A stretch of DNA of 64,000 nucleotides from Planotetraspora thailandica (GTDB lineage: Bacteria > Actinomycetota > Actinomycetes > Streptosporangiales > Streptosporangiaceae): positions 1-64,000 of the forward strand of contig NZ_BOOR01000021.1 of the NCBI RefSeq assembly GCF_016863335.1. Direction: 5' to 3'. The notes beneath the pieces were generated by a model that saw only the letters and a program-made list of their open reading frames with translations, searched no databases and was not told the DNA's origin. Below are positions 45,971 through 54,945 of the stretch, in pieces. Every line of letters begins with the position of its first letter. Position 1 is the stretch's first letter. Position numbers and translations under genes: made by a program.

Positions 45971-46933
45971 ATGAACAGGAAGCTGACGGCCCTGCTGGCC
46001 GCCATGGCGCTGGCGTTGGCCGCCACCGGCTGCGGAGGCGGCTCGGGCGGTGACTCCGGGAAGATCACGCTCGGCTTCTCGCAGGTCGGCTCAGAGAGCG
46101 GCTGGCGAGAGGCGAACACCAAATCGGTCAAGGAGTCGGCCCAGGCGGCGGGCATCGACCTCAAGTTCTCCGACGCGCAGCAGAAGCAGGAGAACCAGAT
46201 CGCCACGATCCGGTCCTACATCCAGCAGAAGGTCGACGTCATCGCCTTCTCGCCGGTCGTGGTCACCGGCTGGGACGCGGTGCTGAAGGAGGCGCAGGCG
46301 GCCAAGATTCCGGTCGTGCTCACCGACCGCGCCGTGGACTCCGACCCGTCGCTCTACGTGTCCTTCCTCGGCTCCGACTTCGTCAAGGAGGGCGAGGCGG
46401 TCGGTGACTGGGTGCTCGACGAGTACAAGGACGCCACGGGCCCGGTGAACATCGTGCAGCTCGAGGGCACGGTCGGTTCGGCTCCCGCGATCGACCGCAA
46501 GAAGGGCTTCGAGAGCAAGATCGCGGCCAACCCCAACCTCAAGGTGATCGCCTCCCAGAGCGGCGACTTCACCCGTGCCGACGGCAAGGAGGTCATGCAG
46601 GCGATCCTCAAGGCCAACCCCAAGATCGACCTGCTCTTCGCCCACAACGACGACATGGGTCTCGGCGCCATCCAGGCGATCGAGGAGGCCGGCAAGAAGC
46701 CCGGCGTGGACATCAAGATCGTCACGATCGACGCCGTCCACGACGGCATGCAGGCGCTGGCCGACGGAAAGATCAACTTCATCGCGGAGTGCAGCCCGCT
46801 CCTCGGCGACCAGCTCATGGACATCGTGAAGAAGATCAAGGCGGGCCAGCCGGTGGACAAGCGCATCGTCACCACGGAGACCACCTTCACCCAGCAGCAG
46901 GCCGCCGAAGCCCTTCCCACCCGCAAGTACTGA
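45971..46933 (+). CDS. sugar ABC transporter substrate-binding lipoprotein (YtfQ-like)
   Basis: A 320-aa lipoprotein: signal with lipobox LAATGC (Cys about residue 21), then a type I periplasmic-binding fold (Peripla_BP_4). ITLGFSQVGSESGWREANTKSVKESAQ closely resembles YtfQ, which binds galactofuranose in E. coli. With two GH127 enzymes nearby, an arabinofuranose is the likelier ligand (inference). ATG 45971 follows AAGGAGAGAG. A hairpin separates it from the ATPase gene. Confidence 0.9.
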   Translation: MNRKLTALLAAMALALAATGCGGGSGGDSGKITLGFSQVGSESGWREANTKSVKESAQAAGIDLKFSDAQQKQENQIATIRSYIQQKVDVIAFSPVVVTGWDAVLKEAQAAKIPVVLTDRAVDSDPSLYVSFLGSDFVKEGEAVGDWVLDEYKDATGPVNIVQLEGTVGSAPAIDRKKGFESKIAANPNLKVIASQSGDFTRADGKEVMQAILKANPKIDLLFAHNDDMGLGAIQAIEEAGKKPGVDIKIVTIDAVHDGMQALADGKINFIAECSPLLGDQLMDIVKKIKAGQPVDKRIVTTETTFTQQQAAEALPTRKY

Positions 46934-46941
46934 GACCCGCC

Positions 46942-46971
46942 GGCGAGGGGACGGGGCCCCTCGCCTTTCTT
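46942..46971 (+). terminator. intra-operon attenuating terminator
   Basis: A 9-bp stem (46942-46950 with 46957-46965), 6-nt loop and TTTCTT tail between the binding-protein and ATPase genes. Such sites give more binding protein than membrane components. Confidence 0.75.
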
Positions 46972-46988
46972 CCGGAGAGGAGTCCGGC

Positions 46989-48500
46989 ATGCCCGGTGCC
47001 GTGCTGGAGATGGCCGGCGTCAGCAAGGGATTCCCGGGGGTGCGGGCGCTGGAGGGCGTCGACCTCCGGCTGTACCCCGGGGAGATCCACGCCCTCATGG
47101 GCGAGAACGGGGCAGGCAAGTCCACGCTCATCAAGGTGCTGACCGGTGTGCACCAGCCCGACGCGGGGGAGGTGCGGCTCGGCGGAACGCCCGTGTCGGT
47201 CACCGGCCCCCAGCACGCGCAGGCCCTCGGCATCAGCACCGTCTACCAGGAGGTCAACCTCTGCCCCAACCTCACCGTGGCGGAAAACGTCTTCATCGGC
47301 CGCGAACCGGCAAGGGCCGGCATGATCCGGTGGCGGGAGATCCGGCGGCGCGCCGGCGAGCTGCTCACCCGCCTCCACGTCGACGTCGACCCGGGAGCGC
47401 TGCTCGGCTCGTGCTCGCTTGCCGTACAGCAACTGGTCGCCATCGTGCGGGCGGTCGACGTCTCCGCCAAGGTGCTGGTGCTGGACGAGCCGACCTCCAG
47501 CCTGGACCGCGACGAGGTCGAGCAGCTGTTCGCCGTCATGCGCCGCCTGCGTGACGACGGGGTGGCCGTCCTGTTCGTCTCCCACTTCCTCGACCAGGTC
47601 TACGACGTCAGCGACCGCATGACGGTGCTGCGCAACGGCCGCCTGGTCGGTGAGTTCCGTACGGCGGAGCTCAGCCGGGCCGACCTCGTCGGCCACATGA
47701 CCGGGCGGGCGCTCAGCACGCTGGAGCAGCTCCACGTGACCGGCGAGTCGGCACGCGTGCAGGCGGAGCCGGTGCTGCGGGCCAGGGGCGTCGGCCGCAA
47801 GGGGGCGATCGAGCCGTTCGACCTGGAGATCCATCCCGGGGAGGTGGTGGGCCTGGCCGGGCTGCTCGGCTCGGGGCGCACCGAGGCGGCACGGCTGATG
47901 TTCGGCGCCGACGCCCCCGACTCCGGCACGGTCACCCTGTCCGGAGACCCGGTGGCCCTGCGCTCGCCCCGCGCGGCGATCGGGCGCGGCGTCGCCTTCT
48001 GCCCGGAGAACCGCAAGAGCGAAGGACTCGTCGAAGACCTCACCGTGGGGGAGAACATCGTGCTCGCCCTGCAGGCGGCCGCAGGATGGTTGCGTCCGCT
48101 GTCGCAGAGCCGCCGCCAGGAGCTGGTCGGCCGTTACATCGAAGCCCTGCGCATCAGCCCCGCCGACCCCGACATGCCGGCGCGCAACCTCAGCGGCGGC
48201 AACCAGCAGAAGGTGCTGCTCGCCCGCTGGCTCATCACCCGGCCGAAGCTGCTCATCCTCGATGAGCCGACCCGCGGCATCGACGTCGGGGCCAAGGCGG
48301 AGATCCAGAAGCTCGTCGTCTCCCTCGCCGGGGACGGCGTGGCCGTGCTCTTCGTCTCCGCCGAGCTGGAGGAGGTGCTGCGGATCAGCCACAAGATCGA
48401 GGTGCTGCGCGACCGCCGCCTGATCGCCGAGGTCGCCAACACCGCGGAGATCACCCCCGAAGGCGTCCTGGAGATCATCGCGAACGGAACGACATCATGA
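46989..48500 (+). CDS. sugar ABC transporter ATP-binding protein (YtfR-like)
   Basis: A 503-aa fused double ATPase of the CUT2 class. The first domain has a full Walker A (GENGAGKST, about 38-46) and Walker B (VLVLDEPTSS), but its signature region reads CSLAVQQL. The second has a degenerate Walker A (GLLGSGRTE), a good signature (LSGGNQQK) and LLILDEPTRG. One intact site is normal for this family. ATG 46989 follows GGAGAGGAG. Overlaps the first permease gene by ATGA. Confidence 0.93.
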   Translation: MPGAVLEMAGVSKGFPGVRALEGVDLRLYPGEIHALMGENGAGKSTLIKVLTGVHQPDAGEVRLGGTPVSVTGPQHAQALGISTVYQEVNLCPNLTVAENVFIGREPARAGMIRWREIRRRAGELLTRLHVDVDPGALLGSCSLAVQQLVAIVRAVDVSAKVLVLDEPTSSLDRDEVEQLFAVMRRLRDDGVAVLFVSHFLDQVYDVSDRMTVLRNGRLVGEFRTAELSRADLVGHMTGRALSTLEQLHVTGESARVQAEPVLRARGVGRKGAIEPFDLEIHPGEVVGLAGLLGSGRTEAARLMFGADAPDSGTVTLSGDPVALRSPRAAIGRGVAFCPENRKSEGLVEDLTVGENIVLALQAAAGWLRPLSQSRRQELVGRYIEALRISPADPDMPARNLSGGNQQKVLLARWLITRPKLLILDEPTRGIDVGAKAEIQKLVVSLAGDGVAVLFVSAELEEVLRISHKIEVLRDRRLIAEVANTAEITPEGVLEIIANGTTS

Positions 48501-49552
48501 AGACAGTGACCGGGCACCGGCTGTTCTGGCCGGCGGCCGTGCTCGTCGTGATGCTGCTGGCCAACGTCGTCGTCACACCGGGCTTCCTGTCCGTCCAGGT
48601 GCGGGGCGGCCACCTCTACGGCAGCCTCATCGACATCCTCCTGTTCGGGGCGCCGCTGATCCTCATCTCCATCGGGATGACGGGCGTCATCGCCACCGGC
48701 GGGATCGACCTGTCGGTCGGCGCCGTCGTGGCCATCTCGGGCGCCCTCGCCTGCTACATGATCAGCGGCCAGGACGACCAGGGATCGGTGCCCGGCGTGC
48801 TGGTCGCCGTCGGGCTCGCCCTGGGGCTGTCCGCCGTGCTCGGGTTGTGGAACGGGCTGCTCGTGGCCCGCGCCGGCATCCAGCCGATCATCGCCACGCT
48901 GATCCTCATGGTCGCCGGTCGCGGCGTCGCCCAGCTCATCACGTCAGGGAAGAACATCAACGTCAACAGCCCGCCGTACAAACTGATCGGCGGAGGCTAT
49001 CTGCTGACCGTGCCGTTCGCCGTGCTGGTGGCCGCCGTGGTGGTCGCCCTCGCGGGCCTGGCCGTACGGAGGACCGCCCTGGGCATGCTGCTGGAGGCGA
49101 TCGGCGGCAACGCGGAGGCCTCCCGCCTGGTCGGGATCCGGTCGCGGCGGCTCATCGTGCTCGCCTACACCTTCTGCGCGGTGTGCGCCGGCATCGCCGG
49201 CCTGATGATCAGCTCGAACATCTCCACGGCCGACGGCAACAACGCCGGGTTGTGGATGGAGCTCGACGCGATCCTCGCGGTGGTCATCGGCGGCACGGCC
49301 CTGACCGGCGGGCGGTTCACGCTGGCGGGCACGGTGCTCGGGGCCCTCGTGATCCAGACGTTGTCCACCACGATCTACACGACCGGCGTGCCGCCGCAGA
49401 CCACGCTGGTGTTCAAGGCGGTCGTCGTCACGGCCGTCTGCCTCATCCAGTCACCCGCCTTCCGGGCCAAGGTGTTCCGCCGCAGGCCCGGGGCTCCACC
49501 GCCGGACCCGGTCGCCTCACCGGGCCCCGCCGACGTGGAGGTGCGCGCATGA
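48497..49552 (+). CDS. sugar ABC transporter permease (YtfT-like)
   Basis: A 351-aa CUT2 permease with 8-10 membrane segments. TGGIDLSVGAVVAISGAL and GGNAEASRLVGIRSRR are the RbsC-family motifs. It forms a heterodimer with the next permease. Start and stop overlap both neighbours by ATGA. Confidence 0.92.
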   Translation: MKTVTGHRLFWPAAVLVVMLLANVVVTPGFLSVQVRGGHLYGSLIDILLFGAPLILISIGMTGVIATGGIDLSVGAVVAISGALACYMISGQDDQGSVPGVLVAVGLALGLSAVLGLWNGLLVARAGIQPIIATLILMVAGRGVAQLITSGKNINVNSPPYKLIGGGYLLTVPFAVLVAAVVVALAGLAVRRTALGMLLEAIGGNAEASRLVGIRSRRLIVLAYTFCAVCAGIAGLMISSNISTADGNNAGLWMELDAILAVVIGGTALTGGRFTLAGTVLGALVIQTLSTTIYTTGVPPQTTLVFKAVVVTAVCLIQSPAFRAKVFRRRPGAPPPDPVASPGPADVEVRA

Positions 49553-50538
49553 CCGTCCTCGGGACGCGGACCGGCGTCAGGATCCGGCGCGACCACGTGG
49601 CCGTGCTGGTCACGCTCGGGCTGCTCGTCGCGATGTTCACAGCCGGATCGATCGCCTATCCGGCGTTCGGATCCGGCCAGGTGGTCATCGACCTGTTCAT
49701 CGACAACGGCTTCCTGCTCGTCATCGCGATCGGCATGACCTTCGTCATCCTCACCGGCGGCATCGACCTGTCGGTCGGCGCGGTGGCGGCGCTGTCGGCC
49801 ATGCTCTGCGCGTTCCTTCTCGAACGCTGGCACTGGCCGGTCGCCGTCGTGCTCCCGCTGGTGCTGCTCGTGGGGGCGGGGATCGGGTTCGCGATGGGCT
49901 ACGTCATCCACCACTTCGAGATCCAGCCGTTCATCGCGACCCTCGCGGGCATGTTCCTCGCCCGGGGGCTGTGTTTCGTCATCAGCGTCAACCAGATCTC
50001 GATCAAAAACCCGTTCTTCACCGAATGGGCGCAGACCCGCATCCCGCTCCCCGGCGACATGAACCTGACTCCCACGGTGCTCATCGCCCTGGCCGTGCTC
50101 GCCGCCGCGTTCTGGACGCTGCACTACACGAGATTCGGCCGGGGGGTGTACGCCGTCGGCGGCAACGCGCAGTCGGCGCTGCTCATGGGCCTGCCGGTCA
50201 CCAGGATCAGGATCGGCGCCTACGTGGTCAGCGGCCTGTGCTCGGCGCTCGGCGGCGTACTGTTCGCGTTCTACACGATCTCCGCGAGCGGGCTGCACGC
50301 CGTCGGCACCGAACTCGACGCCATCGCCGCCGTCGTCATCGGCGGCACCCTGCTGACCGGCGGCTCCGGTTATGTGCTCGGAACCGTCCTCGGCGTGATG
50401 CTGCTCGGCACGATCCAGACCCTGCTCAGGTTCCAGGGCACGCTCAGTTCGTGGTGGACGCGCATCGCCATCGGCGCGCTGCTCCTGCTGTTCATCGTGC
50501 TCCAGCGCCTGCTCGGGTCGTCGAGACCCGGCAGGTGA
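49549..50538 (+). CDS. sugar ABC transporter permease (YjfF-like)
   Basis: A 329-aa CUT2 permease. The motif TGGIDLSVGAVAALSAM and GGNAQSALLMGLPVTRIR match the family. Two distinct permeases with a YtfQ-like binding protein reproduce the E. coli YtfQRT-YjfF furanose importer. ATG 49549 overlaps the previous stop. It converges on the second LacI gene with a hairpin at 50542-50581. Confidence 0.92.
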   Translation: MTVLGTRTGVRIRRDHVAVLVTLGLLVAMFTAGSIAYPAFGSGQVVIDLFIDNGFLLVIAIGMTFVILTGGIDLSVGAVAALSAMLCAFLLERWHWPVAVVLPLVLLVGAGIGFAMGYVIHHFEIQPFIATLAGMFLARGLCFVISVNQISIKNPFFTEWAQTRIPLPGDMNLTPTVLIALAVLAAAFWTLHYTRFGRGVYAVGGNAQSALLMGLPVTRIRIGAYVVSGLCSALGGVLFAFYTISASGLHAVGTELDAIAAVVIGGTLLTGGSGYVLGTVLGVMLLGTIQTLLRFQGTLSSWWTRIAIGALLLLFIVLQRLLGSSRPGR

Positions 50539-50541
50539 CAT

Positions 50542-50581
50542 CCGCGCCGGTGCGCCGCGCCTCAGGGGCGCGCCGGCGCGG
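50542..50581. terminator. hairpin between convergent genes
   Basis: Stem 50542-50556 with 50567-50581 (9 bp, one T-G pair, 5 bp). It includes the last codons of the second LacI gene. Probable bidirectional terminator without T tracts. Confidence 0.55.
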
Positions 50582-51584
50582 TCGAGTCGCGGATGACCAG
50601 GTGGCAGGGCATGCGGTGCACGCCGGGGGTCGCCTTCCCGTCGATGGCGGCGAACAGGTGCTGCGCCGCCGTACGGCCGAGCGACTCCAGGTTCATGTCC
50701 ACCGTCGTCAGCGCGGGCCGGGTCTCGGTGGACAGGACCTCCCAGTTGTCGTAGCCCACCACCGCGATGTCGCCCGGCACCTGGCGGCCCGCCTCCCTGG
50801 CCGCCTCGACGAAGCCGGCGGCGATCTGGTCGCTGCCGCAGAACACGGCGTCGACCGACGGGTCGGCCTGCAGCAGGATCTCGGCGGCGTGCCGGCCCCA
50901 GCGCTGCGACCACGCGCCGTAGAACACCTGGCCGCCCGCCAGGGCGAGCCCCGCCTCGTCGAGCACGCCCGCCGCGCCGACGGCGCGCTCCCGCGCCGCC
51001 TGGTAGTGCGTCGGGCCCGTGACGTGGGCGATGCGCCGCCTTCCCGTGGCCAGCAGATGCCGTACGGCCTCCGCCGCGCCGGCCACGTCGTCGGGGACGA
51101 ACGAGACGTCCTGAGGGTCCTCGGAGGGTCCGTAGGCGTAGACGACGGGGACGGGCAGGCCGCTGCTGATCGACGGGCGCGGGTCGGTGCTCTCGCCGAC
51201 CACGATGATGCCGTCGACCCGGCGCGCGAGCAGGGTGCGCACGTAGTGGCGCTCGCGGATCGCGTCGCCGCGCGCGTCGCACAGCAGGACGGCCATCTGC
51301 CCCGCGCCGAAGGCGTCCTCGGCGCCGAGCATGACCGGGATGCCGAACCGGCCCACGCTGTCGCTGGTCAGAAGGCCTACCGTGCGGGTCTGGCCGCTCA
51401 GCAGGCTGCGGGCGAGCGCGTTCGGCTCGAAGGACAGCTCCTCGGCGGCCCGGAAGACGCGCTCGCGGGTCTCGGCCCTCACCTGGCCGCGCCCGTTGAG
51501 CGCCTTGGACGCGGTCGCGATCGACACCCCGGCCAGCGCGGCCACGTCGGTGATGGTCGCCGCGCGTGCTCGTCGAGGAGGCAT
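50562..51584 (-). CDS. second LacI-family regulator
   Basis: A 340-aa repressor: HTH (TITDVAALAGVSIATASKALN, about residues 10-30), hinge (ALARSLLSGQTRTVG) and sugar-sensor domain. ATG 51584 was chosen because the HTH follows at once; the longer frame adds 45 unrelated residues. Its own promoter region contains GAAAACCTTTTC at 51589-51600, and a second copy lies towards the CUT1 importer, so it probably controls itself and that importer divergently. Confidence 0.9.
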   Translation of the reverse strand: MPPRRARAATITDVAALAGVSIATASKALNGRGQVRAETRERVFRAAEELSFEPNALARSLLSGQTRTVGLLTSDSVGRFGIPVMLGAEDAFGAGQMAVLLCDARGDAIRERHYVRTLLARRVDGIIVVGESTDPRPSISSGLPVPVVYAYGPSEDPQDVSFVPDDVAGAAEAVRHLLATGRRRIAHVTGPTHYQAARERAVGAAGVLDEAGLALAGGQVFYGAWSQRWGRHAAEILLQADPSVDAVFCGSDQIAAGFVEAAREAGRQVPGDIAVVGYDNWEVLSTETRPALTTVDMNLESLGRTAAQHLFAAIDGKATPGVHRMPCHLVIRDSTAPARP

Positions 51585-51588
51585 GAGA

Positions 51589-51600
51589 GAAAACCTTTTC
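51589..51600. promoter_or_regulatory. putative operator of the second LacI regulator, site 1
   Basis: GAAAACCTTTTC, five bases upstream of the LacI start codon. It has the AAAAn2TTTT form common for LacI-family operators and is identical over 12 bp to the site at 51737. Confidence 0.65.
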
Positions 51601-51736
51601 TGTGTGGTGCCGCGCAGGACGGCCGGAGGTCCTGACTGGTGATTCGCCTGAAAGTTAGCCGGTGTTGCCGCCATCAGGCAACCGGGAGGCCACTTGGCGG
51701 CCCATTGACAGCCGCCCATGCTGCGTTTACGTTACC

Positions 51737-51748
51737 GAAAACCTTTTC
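51737..51748. promoter_or_regulatory. putative operator of the second LacI regulator, site 2
   Basis: A second GAAAACCTTTTC, 148 bp from the first, within the divergent promoter region of the CUT1 importer. It is preceded by CGTTTACGTTACC. Confidence 0.65.
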
Positions 51749-51838
51749 ATTGTTTCAGGAAGATCTCCAGCGGTCGCGGGCGGCGGTTGCCGGCACGCGG
51801 GGCCGCCGACGAGCGCGGCGTCCCGTGCGGCGGGTGGT

Positions 51839-51852
51839 TGTTAACGCAACCA
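51839..51852 (+). promoter_or_regulatory. LacI-type operator before the CUT1 importer
   Basis: TGTTAACGCAACCA followed by CAAGCAAC. It matches the site at 45875 at 13 of 14 core positions, placing this importer in the first regulator's regulon as well. Confidence 0.7.
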
Positions 51853-51968
51853 CAAGCAACCGCTTGCCACGAGGCTGTTGCCCGGAGCCGTCCATGCCGC
51901 CCACGCGGGGCCGGCGCGACATGGAACGGCATCACCCCAACTCCCCCCGAAAAACGCAAGGAGCACCG

Positions 51969-53243
51969 ATGTCGAGGAAGCTGATCGCGGTCGCCACCGC
52001 CGGCGTCCTGGCCGCCGTCCTCGCCGCATGCGGCGGCGGGTCGCCCGGACCGGCCCCGCAGGGCGGGCAGGACGCCGGGCCCGTCACCATCACGATGTGG
52101 ACCCGCGCGGCCACGCAGGCGCAGTCGCAGCGTCTGGTCGACGCCTACAACAAGAGCCACAAGAACCAGGTCAAGCTGACCGTCATCCCGACCGACAACT
52201 ACCAGCCGCGCATCGCCGCCGCGGCGGGAGCCAAGCAGCTGCCCGACGTGTTCGCCGCCGACGTGATCTTCGTGCCCAACTACACGTCGCAGGGACTGTT
52301 CCTGGACATCACCGACCGCGTCGCCAAGCTGCCCTTCAAGGACTCCCTGGCGCCCTCGCACATGAAGCTCGGCACCTACGACGGGCGGATGTACACCCTC
52401 CCGCACACCCTCGACCTGTCGGTGTGGTTCTGGAACAAGGACCTGTACGCCAAGGCGGGGCTCGACCCCGAGAAGGGCCCCACGACGCTCAAAGAGTTCG
52501 CCGAGCAGGCCACGACCGTCCAGGAGAAACTCGGCAAGGACGGCAAGATCCACGGCACGTTCTTCGGCGGCAACTGCGGCGGCTGCTACGTCTTCACCTT
52601 CTGGCCCTCCGTCTGGGCCGCCGGCGGCCAGGTGATGAACGAGGACGGCACGCAGTCGCTGGTCAATCAGTCGCCGATGACCGACGTCTTCCAGACCTAC
52701 CGCACCCTGTACGACAACGGCGTCACCGGCCCCACCACCAAGGAGGAGCAGGGCCCCACCTGGACCGGGTTCTTCCCCAAGGGCACCATCGGCGTGATGC
52801 CGATGCCGTCCACCACGCTCGGCCTCATGCCCAAGGACATGAAGATCGGCGTGGCCCCCATCGCCGGGCCCGACGGCGGCGAGTCCACCTTCGTCGGCGG
52901 CGACTCGGTCGGCATCTCCGCCACCTCCCAGCACCCCGACGCCGCCTGGGACTTCCTGTCCTGGACGGTCTCCGACGAGGCCCAGGTCGAGGTCATGGCC
53001 AAGAACAAGGACGTGCCGGCCAGGACCGACCTCGCGAACAACAAGTACTCCGCGGCGGACCCGCGCGTCGTGCTGATCAACTCGCTGGTCGCCAAGGGGC
53101 AGACGCCGTACGCGCTGAAGTTCGGCCAGACCTTCAACGACCCGCAGGGGCCGTGGCTGCGCTTCGCCCGTGAGGCCGTCTTCGGCGACCCGTCCAAGCT
53201 GGCGTCGCTCAACGGAGCGATCGACTCCTCGCTTCAGCAGTGA
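51969..53243 (+). CDS. sugar ABC transporter substrate-binding lipoprotein (CUT1)
   Basis: A 424-aa extracellular solute-binding protein of family 1. Signal and lipobox LAAC (Cys about residue 21) are followed by ITMWTRAATQAQSQRLVDAYN and the PDVFAADVIFVPNYTSQGLF hinge region. CUT1 systems take up oligosaccharides, complementing the monosaccharide-type CUT2 system. ATG 51969 follows AAGGAGCACC. Its stop overlaps the next start by GTGA. Confidence 0.92.
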   Translation: MSRKLIAVATAGVLAAVLAACGGGSPGPAPQGGQDAGPVTITMWTRAATQAQSQRLVDAYNKSHKNQVKLTVIPTDNYQPRIAAAAGAKQLPDVFAADVIFVPNYTSQGLFLDITDRVAKLPFKDSLAPSHMKLGTYDGRMYTLPHTLDLSVWFWNKDLYAKAGLDPEKGPTTLKEFAEQATTVQEKLGKDGKIHGTFFGGNCGGCYVFTFWPSVWAAGGQVMNEDGTQSLVNQSPMTDVFQTYRTLYDNGVTGPTTKEEQGPTWTGFFPKGTIGVMPMPSTTLGLMPKDMKIGVAPIAGPDGGESTFVGGDSVGISATSQHPDAAWDFLSWTVSDEAQVEVMAKNKDVPARTDLANNKYSAADPRVVLINSLVAKGQTPYALKFGQTFNDPQGPWLRFAREAVFGDPSKLASLNGAIDSSLQQ

Positions 53244-54151
53244 CGGGGATCGCTCCCGCCCGTCCGGTCCGCGACCCACAGGCGGTCGCGGGCCGGGCGG
53301 GCCACACCGCGCGGCGCTCCCGGCAACTGGCCGGGATGCTCTACGCCGCGCCCACCGCGCTGATCGTCGTCGTGCTGTTCGTCGTGCCGCTCGTGCTGGT
53401 CGTGTGGATGTCGCTCAACCGCTGGCCGGTGCTCGGCGCCCCCACGTTCAACGCGCCCGCCAACTACGCCAAGGTGTCGCAGGACCCTTTGTTCCTGGAC
53501 TCGGTGCTGTTCACGCTGAAATACACCGCGATCATCACCGTGCTGCTGTCGCTCCTCGCGCTCGGGCTGGCCCTTGCCGTACAGGAACGGCGGCCCGGCG
53601 TCGCGTTCTACCGCGCCGCGTTCTTCCTGCCGGGCGCGGTCGGGTTCGCCGCCGCCGCGCTGCTGTTCTACGGCCTGCTCAACAACGACTTCGGCCCGTT
53701 CGGCTTCCTCGGCGTCAACTGGATCGGCACCCCGAACATGGCGCTGACCTCCACGATCATGCTCGTGCTGTGGCGGTTCGCCGGGTTCAACATGCTGATC
53801 CTGCTGACCGGGCTGCAGGCCATCCCCGTCGAGGTCTACGAGGCCGCCCGCAGCGACGGCGCGACCCGGATGCAGATCTTCACGAAGATCACGCTGCCGC
53901 TGCTGCGGCCCACCATCGCGCTGATGCTGATTCTGAGCATCACCGGATCCCTGCTGGCCTTCGACCAGTTCTTCATCTTCACCAACGGCGGCCCCGACAA
54001 CAGCACGGTGTCGATGGTCATGGTGATCTACCGCAACGCGTTCTTCCGCTTCGACCTGGGTGGCGCGGCGGCCCTGTCGGTCGTGCTGCTCGTGGCGCTG
54101 GTCGCGCTCAACGCCCTGCAGATGCGGGTCCTGAGAGGAGGCCGCGCATGA
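53240..54151 (+). CDS. CUT1 sugar ABC transporter permease 1
   Basis: A 303-aa MalF-type permease with six membrane segments. The EAA loop EAARSDGATRMQIFTKITLPLLRP contacts the ATPase. GTG 53240 overlaps the binding-protein stop; the second permease overlaps by ATGA. No ATPase gene is present, so the system probably shares an MsiK-like ATPase encoded elsewhere. Confidence 0.93.
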   Translation: MTGIAPARPVRDPQAVAGRAGHTARRSRQLAGMLYAAPTALIVVVLFVVPLVLVVWMSLNRWPVLGAPTFNAPANYAKVSQDPLFLDSVLFTLKYTAIITVLLSLLALGLALAVQERRPGVAFYRAAFFLPGAVGFAAAALLFYGLLNNDFGPFGFLGVNWIGTPNMALTSTIMLVLWRFAGFNMLILLTGLQAIPVEVYEAARSDGATRMQIFTKITLPLLRPTIALMLILSITGSLLAFDQFFIFTNGGPDNSTVSMVMVIYRNAFFRFDLGGAAALSVVLLVALVALNALQMRVLRGGRA

Positions 54152-54945
54152 GGTACCACATCTCGATGTCGGCGCTCGCCGTCCTGTTCCTCTTTCCGCT
54201 CGCCTGGAGCGGCTGGTCGTCGGTGCGCGGCCAGCCCGGCAGCGGCCAGGCCGGCGGGTACGGCTTCGGCAACTACACCCAGATGGCCGCGTTCGGAGAG
54301 GGACTGCCGACCTACCTGACCAACAGCCTGCTCGTGTCCGCCATGACGGTCGCCGGGACCCTCGTGGTCGCCGCGCTCGGCGGCTACGCCTTCGCCCGGT
54401 TCAGCTTCCCCGGCAAGAACCTGCTGTTCCTGGCCGCGCTGGCCATCCTCATGGTGCCCTACGCGACCATCCTCATCCCGCTGTACGTGCTGCTCGGCTA
54501 CATCGGCCTGCAGAACTCACTCGTCGGGCTCAGCCTGGTCTTCGTCATGTTCCAGCTGCCGTTCGCCCTCTACATGATGCGCAACTCGTTCGAGGCGATC
54601 CCCCGGGAGCTGGAGGAGGCGGCGCTGGTCGACGGCTGCGGCACGTTCCGCGCGTTCAGCCGCATCCTCCTGCCCGCCGTACGGCCCGGCCTGATCACCG
54701 TCGGCCTGTTCGCGTTCCTCGCCTCGTGGAACGACTTCTTCGCCCCGCTGATCCTGCTCAACGACGGCGCCAACTTCCCCCTGCCGGTCGCCGTCGTGAG
54801 CATGACGCAACGCACCTTCGGCGCCATCGACTACGGGATGCTCCAGGCGGGCGTCATGGTCATGGCCATTCCGTGCCTCGTGCTCTTCCTCGTCCTCCAG
54901 CGCCACTACGTGCGCGGATTCATGTCAGGAGCCCTGCGTGGTTAG
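54148..54945 (+). CDS. CUT1 sugar ABC transporter permease 2
   Basis: A 265-aa MalG-type permease with six membrane segments. The EAA loop is EEAALVDGCGTFRAFSRILLPAVRPG. It overlaps the cytoplasmic GH127 gene by 8 nt, tying import to intracellular hydrolysis. Confidence 0.93.
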   Translation: MRYHISMSALAVLFLFPLAWSGWSSVRGQPGSGQAGGYGFGNYTQMAAFGEGLPTYLTNSLLVSAMTVAGTLVVAALGGYAFARFSFPGKNLLFLAALAILMVPYATILIPLYVLLGYIGLQNSLVGLSLVFVMFQLPFALYMMRNSFEAIPRELEEAALVDGCGTFRAFSRILLPAVRPGLITVGLFAFLASWNDFFAPLILLNDGANFPLPVAVVSMTQRTFGAIDYGMLQAGVMVMAIPCLVLFLVLQRHYVRGFMSGALRG

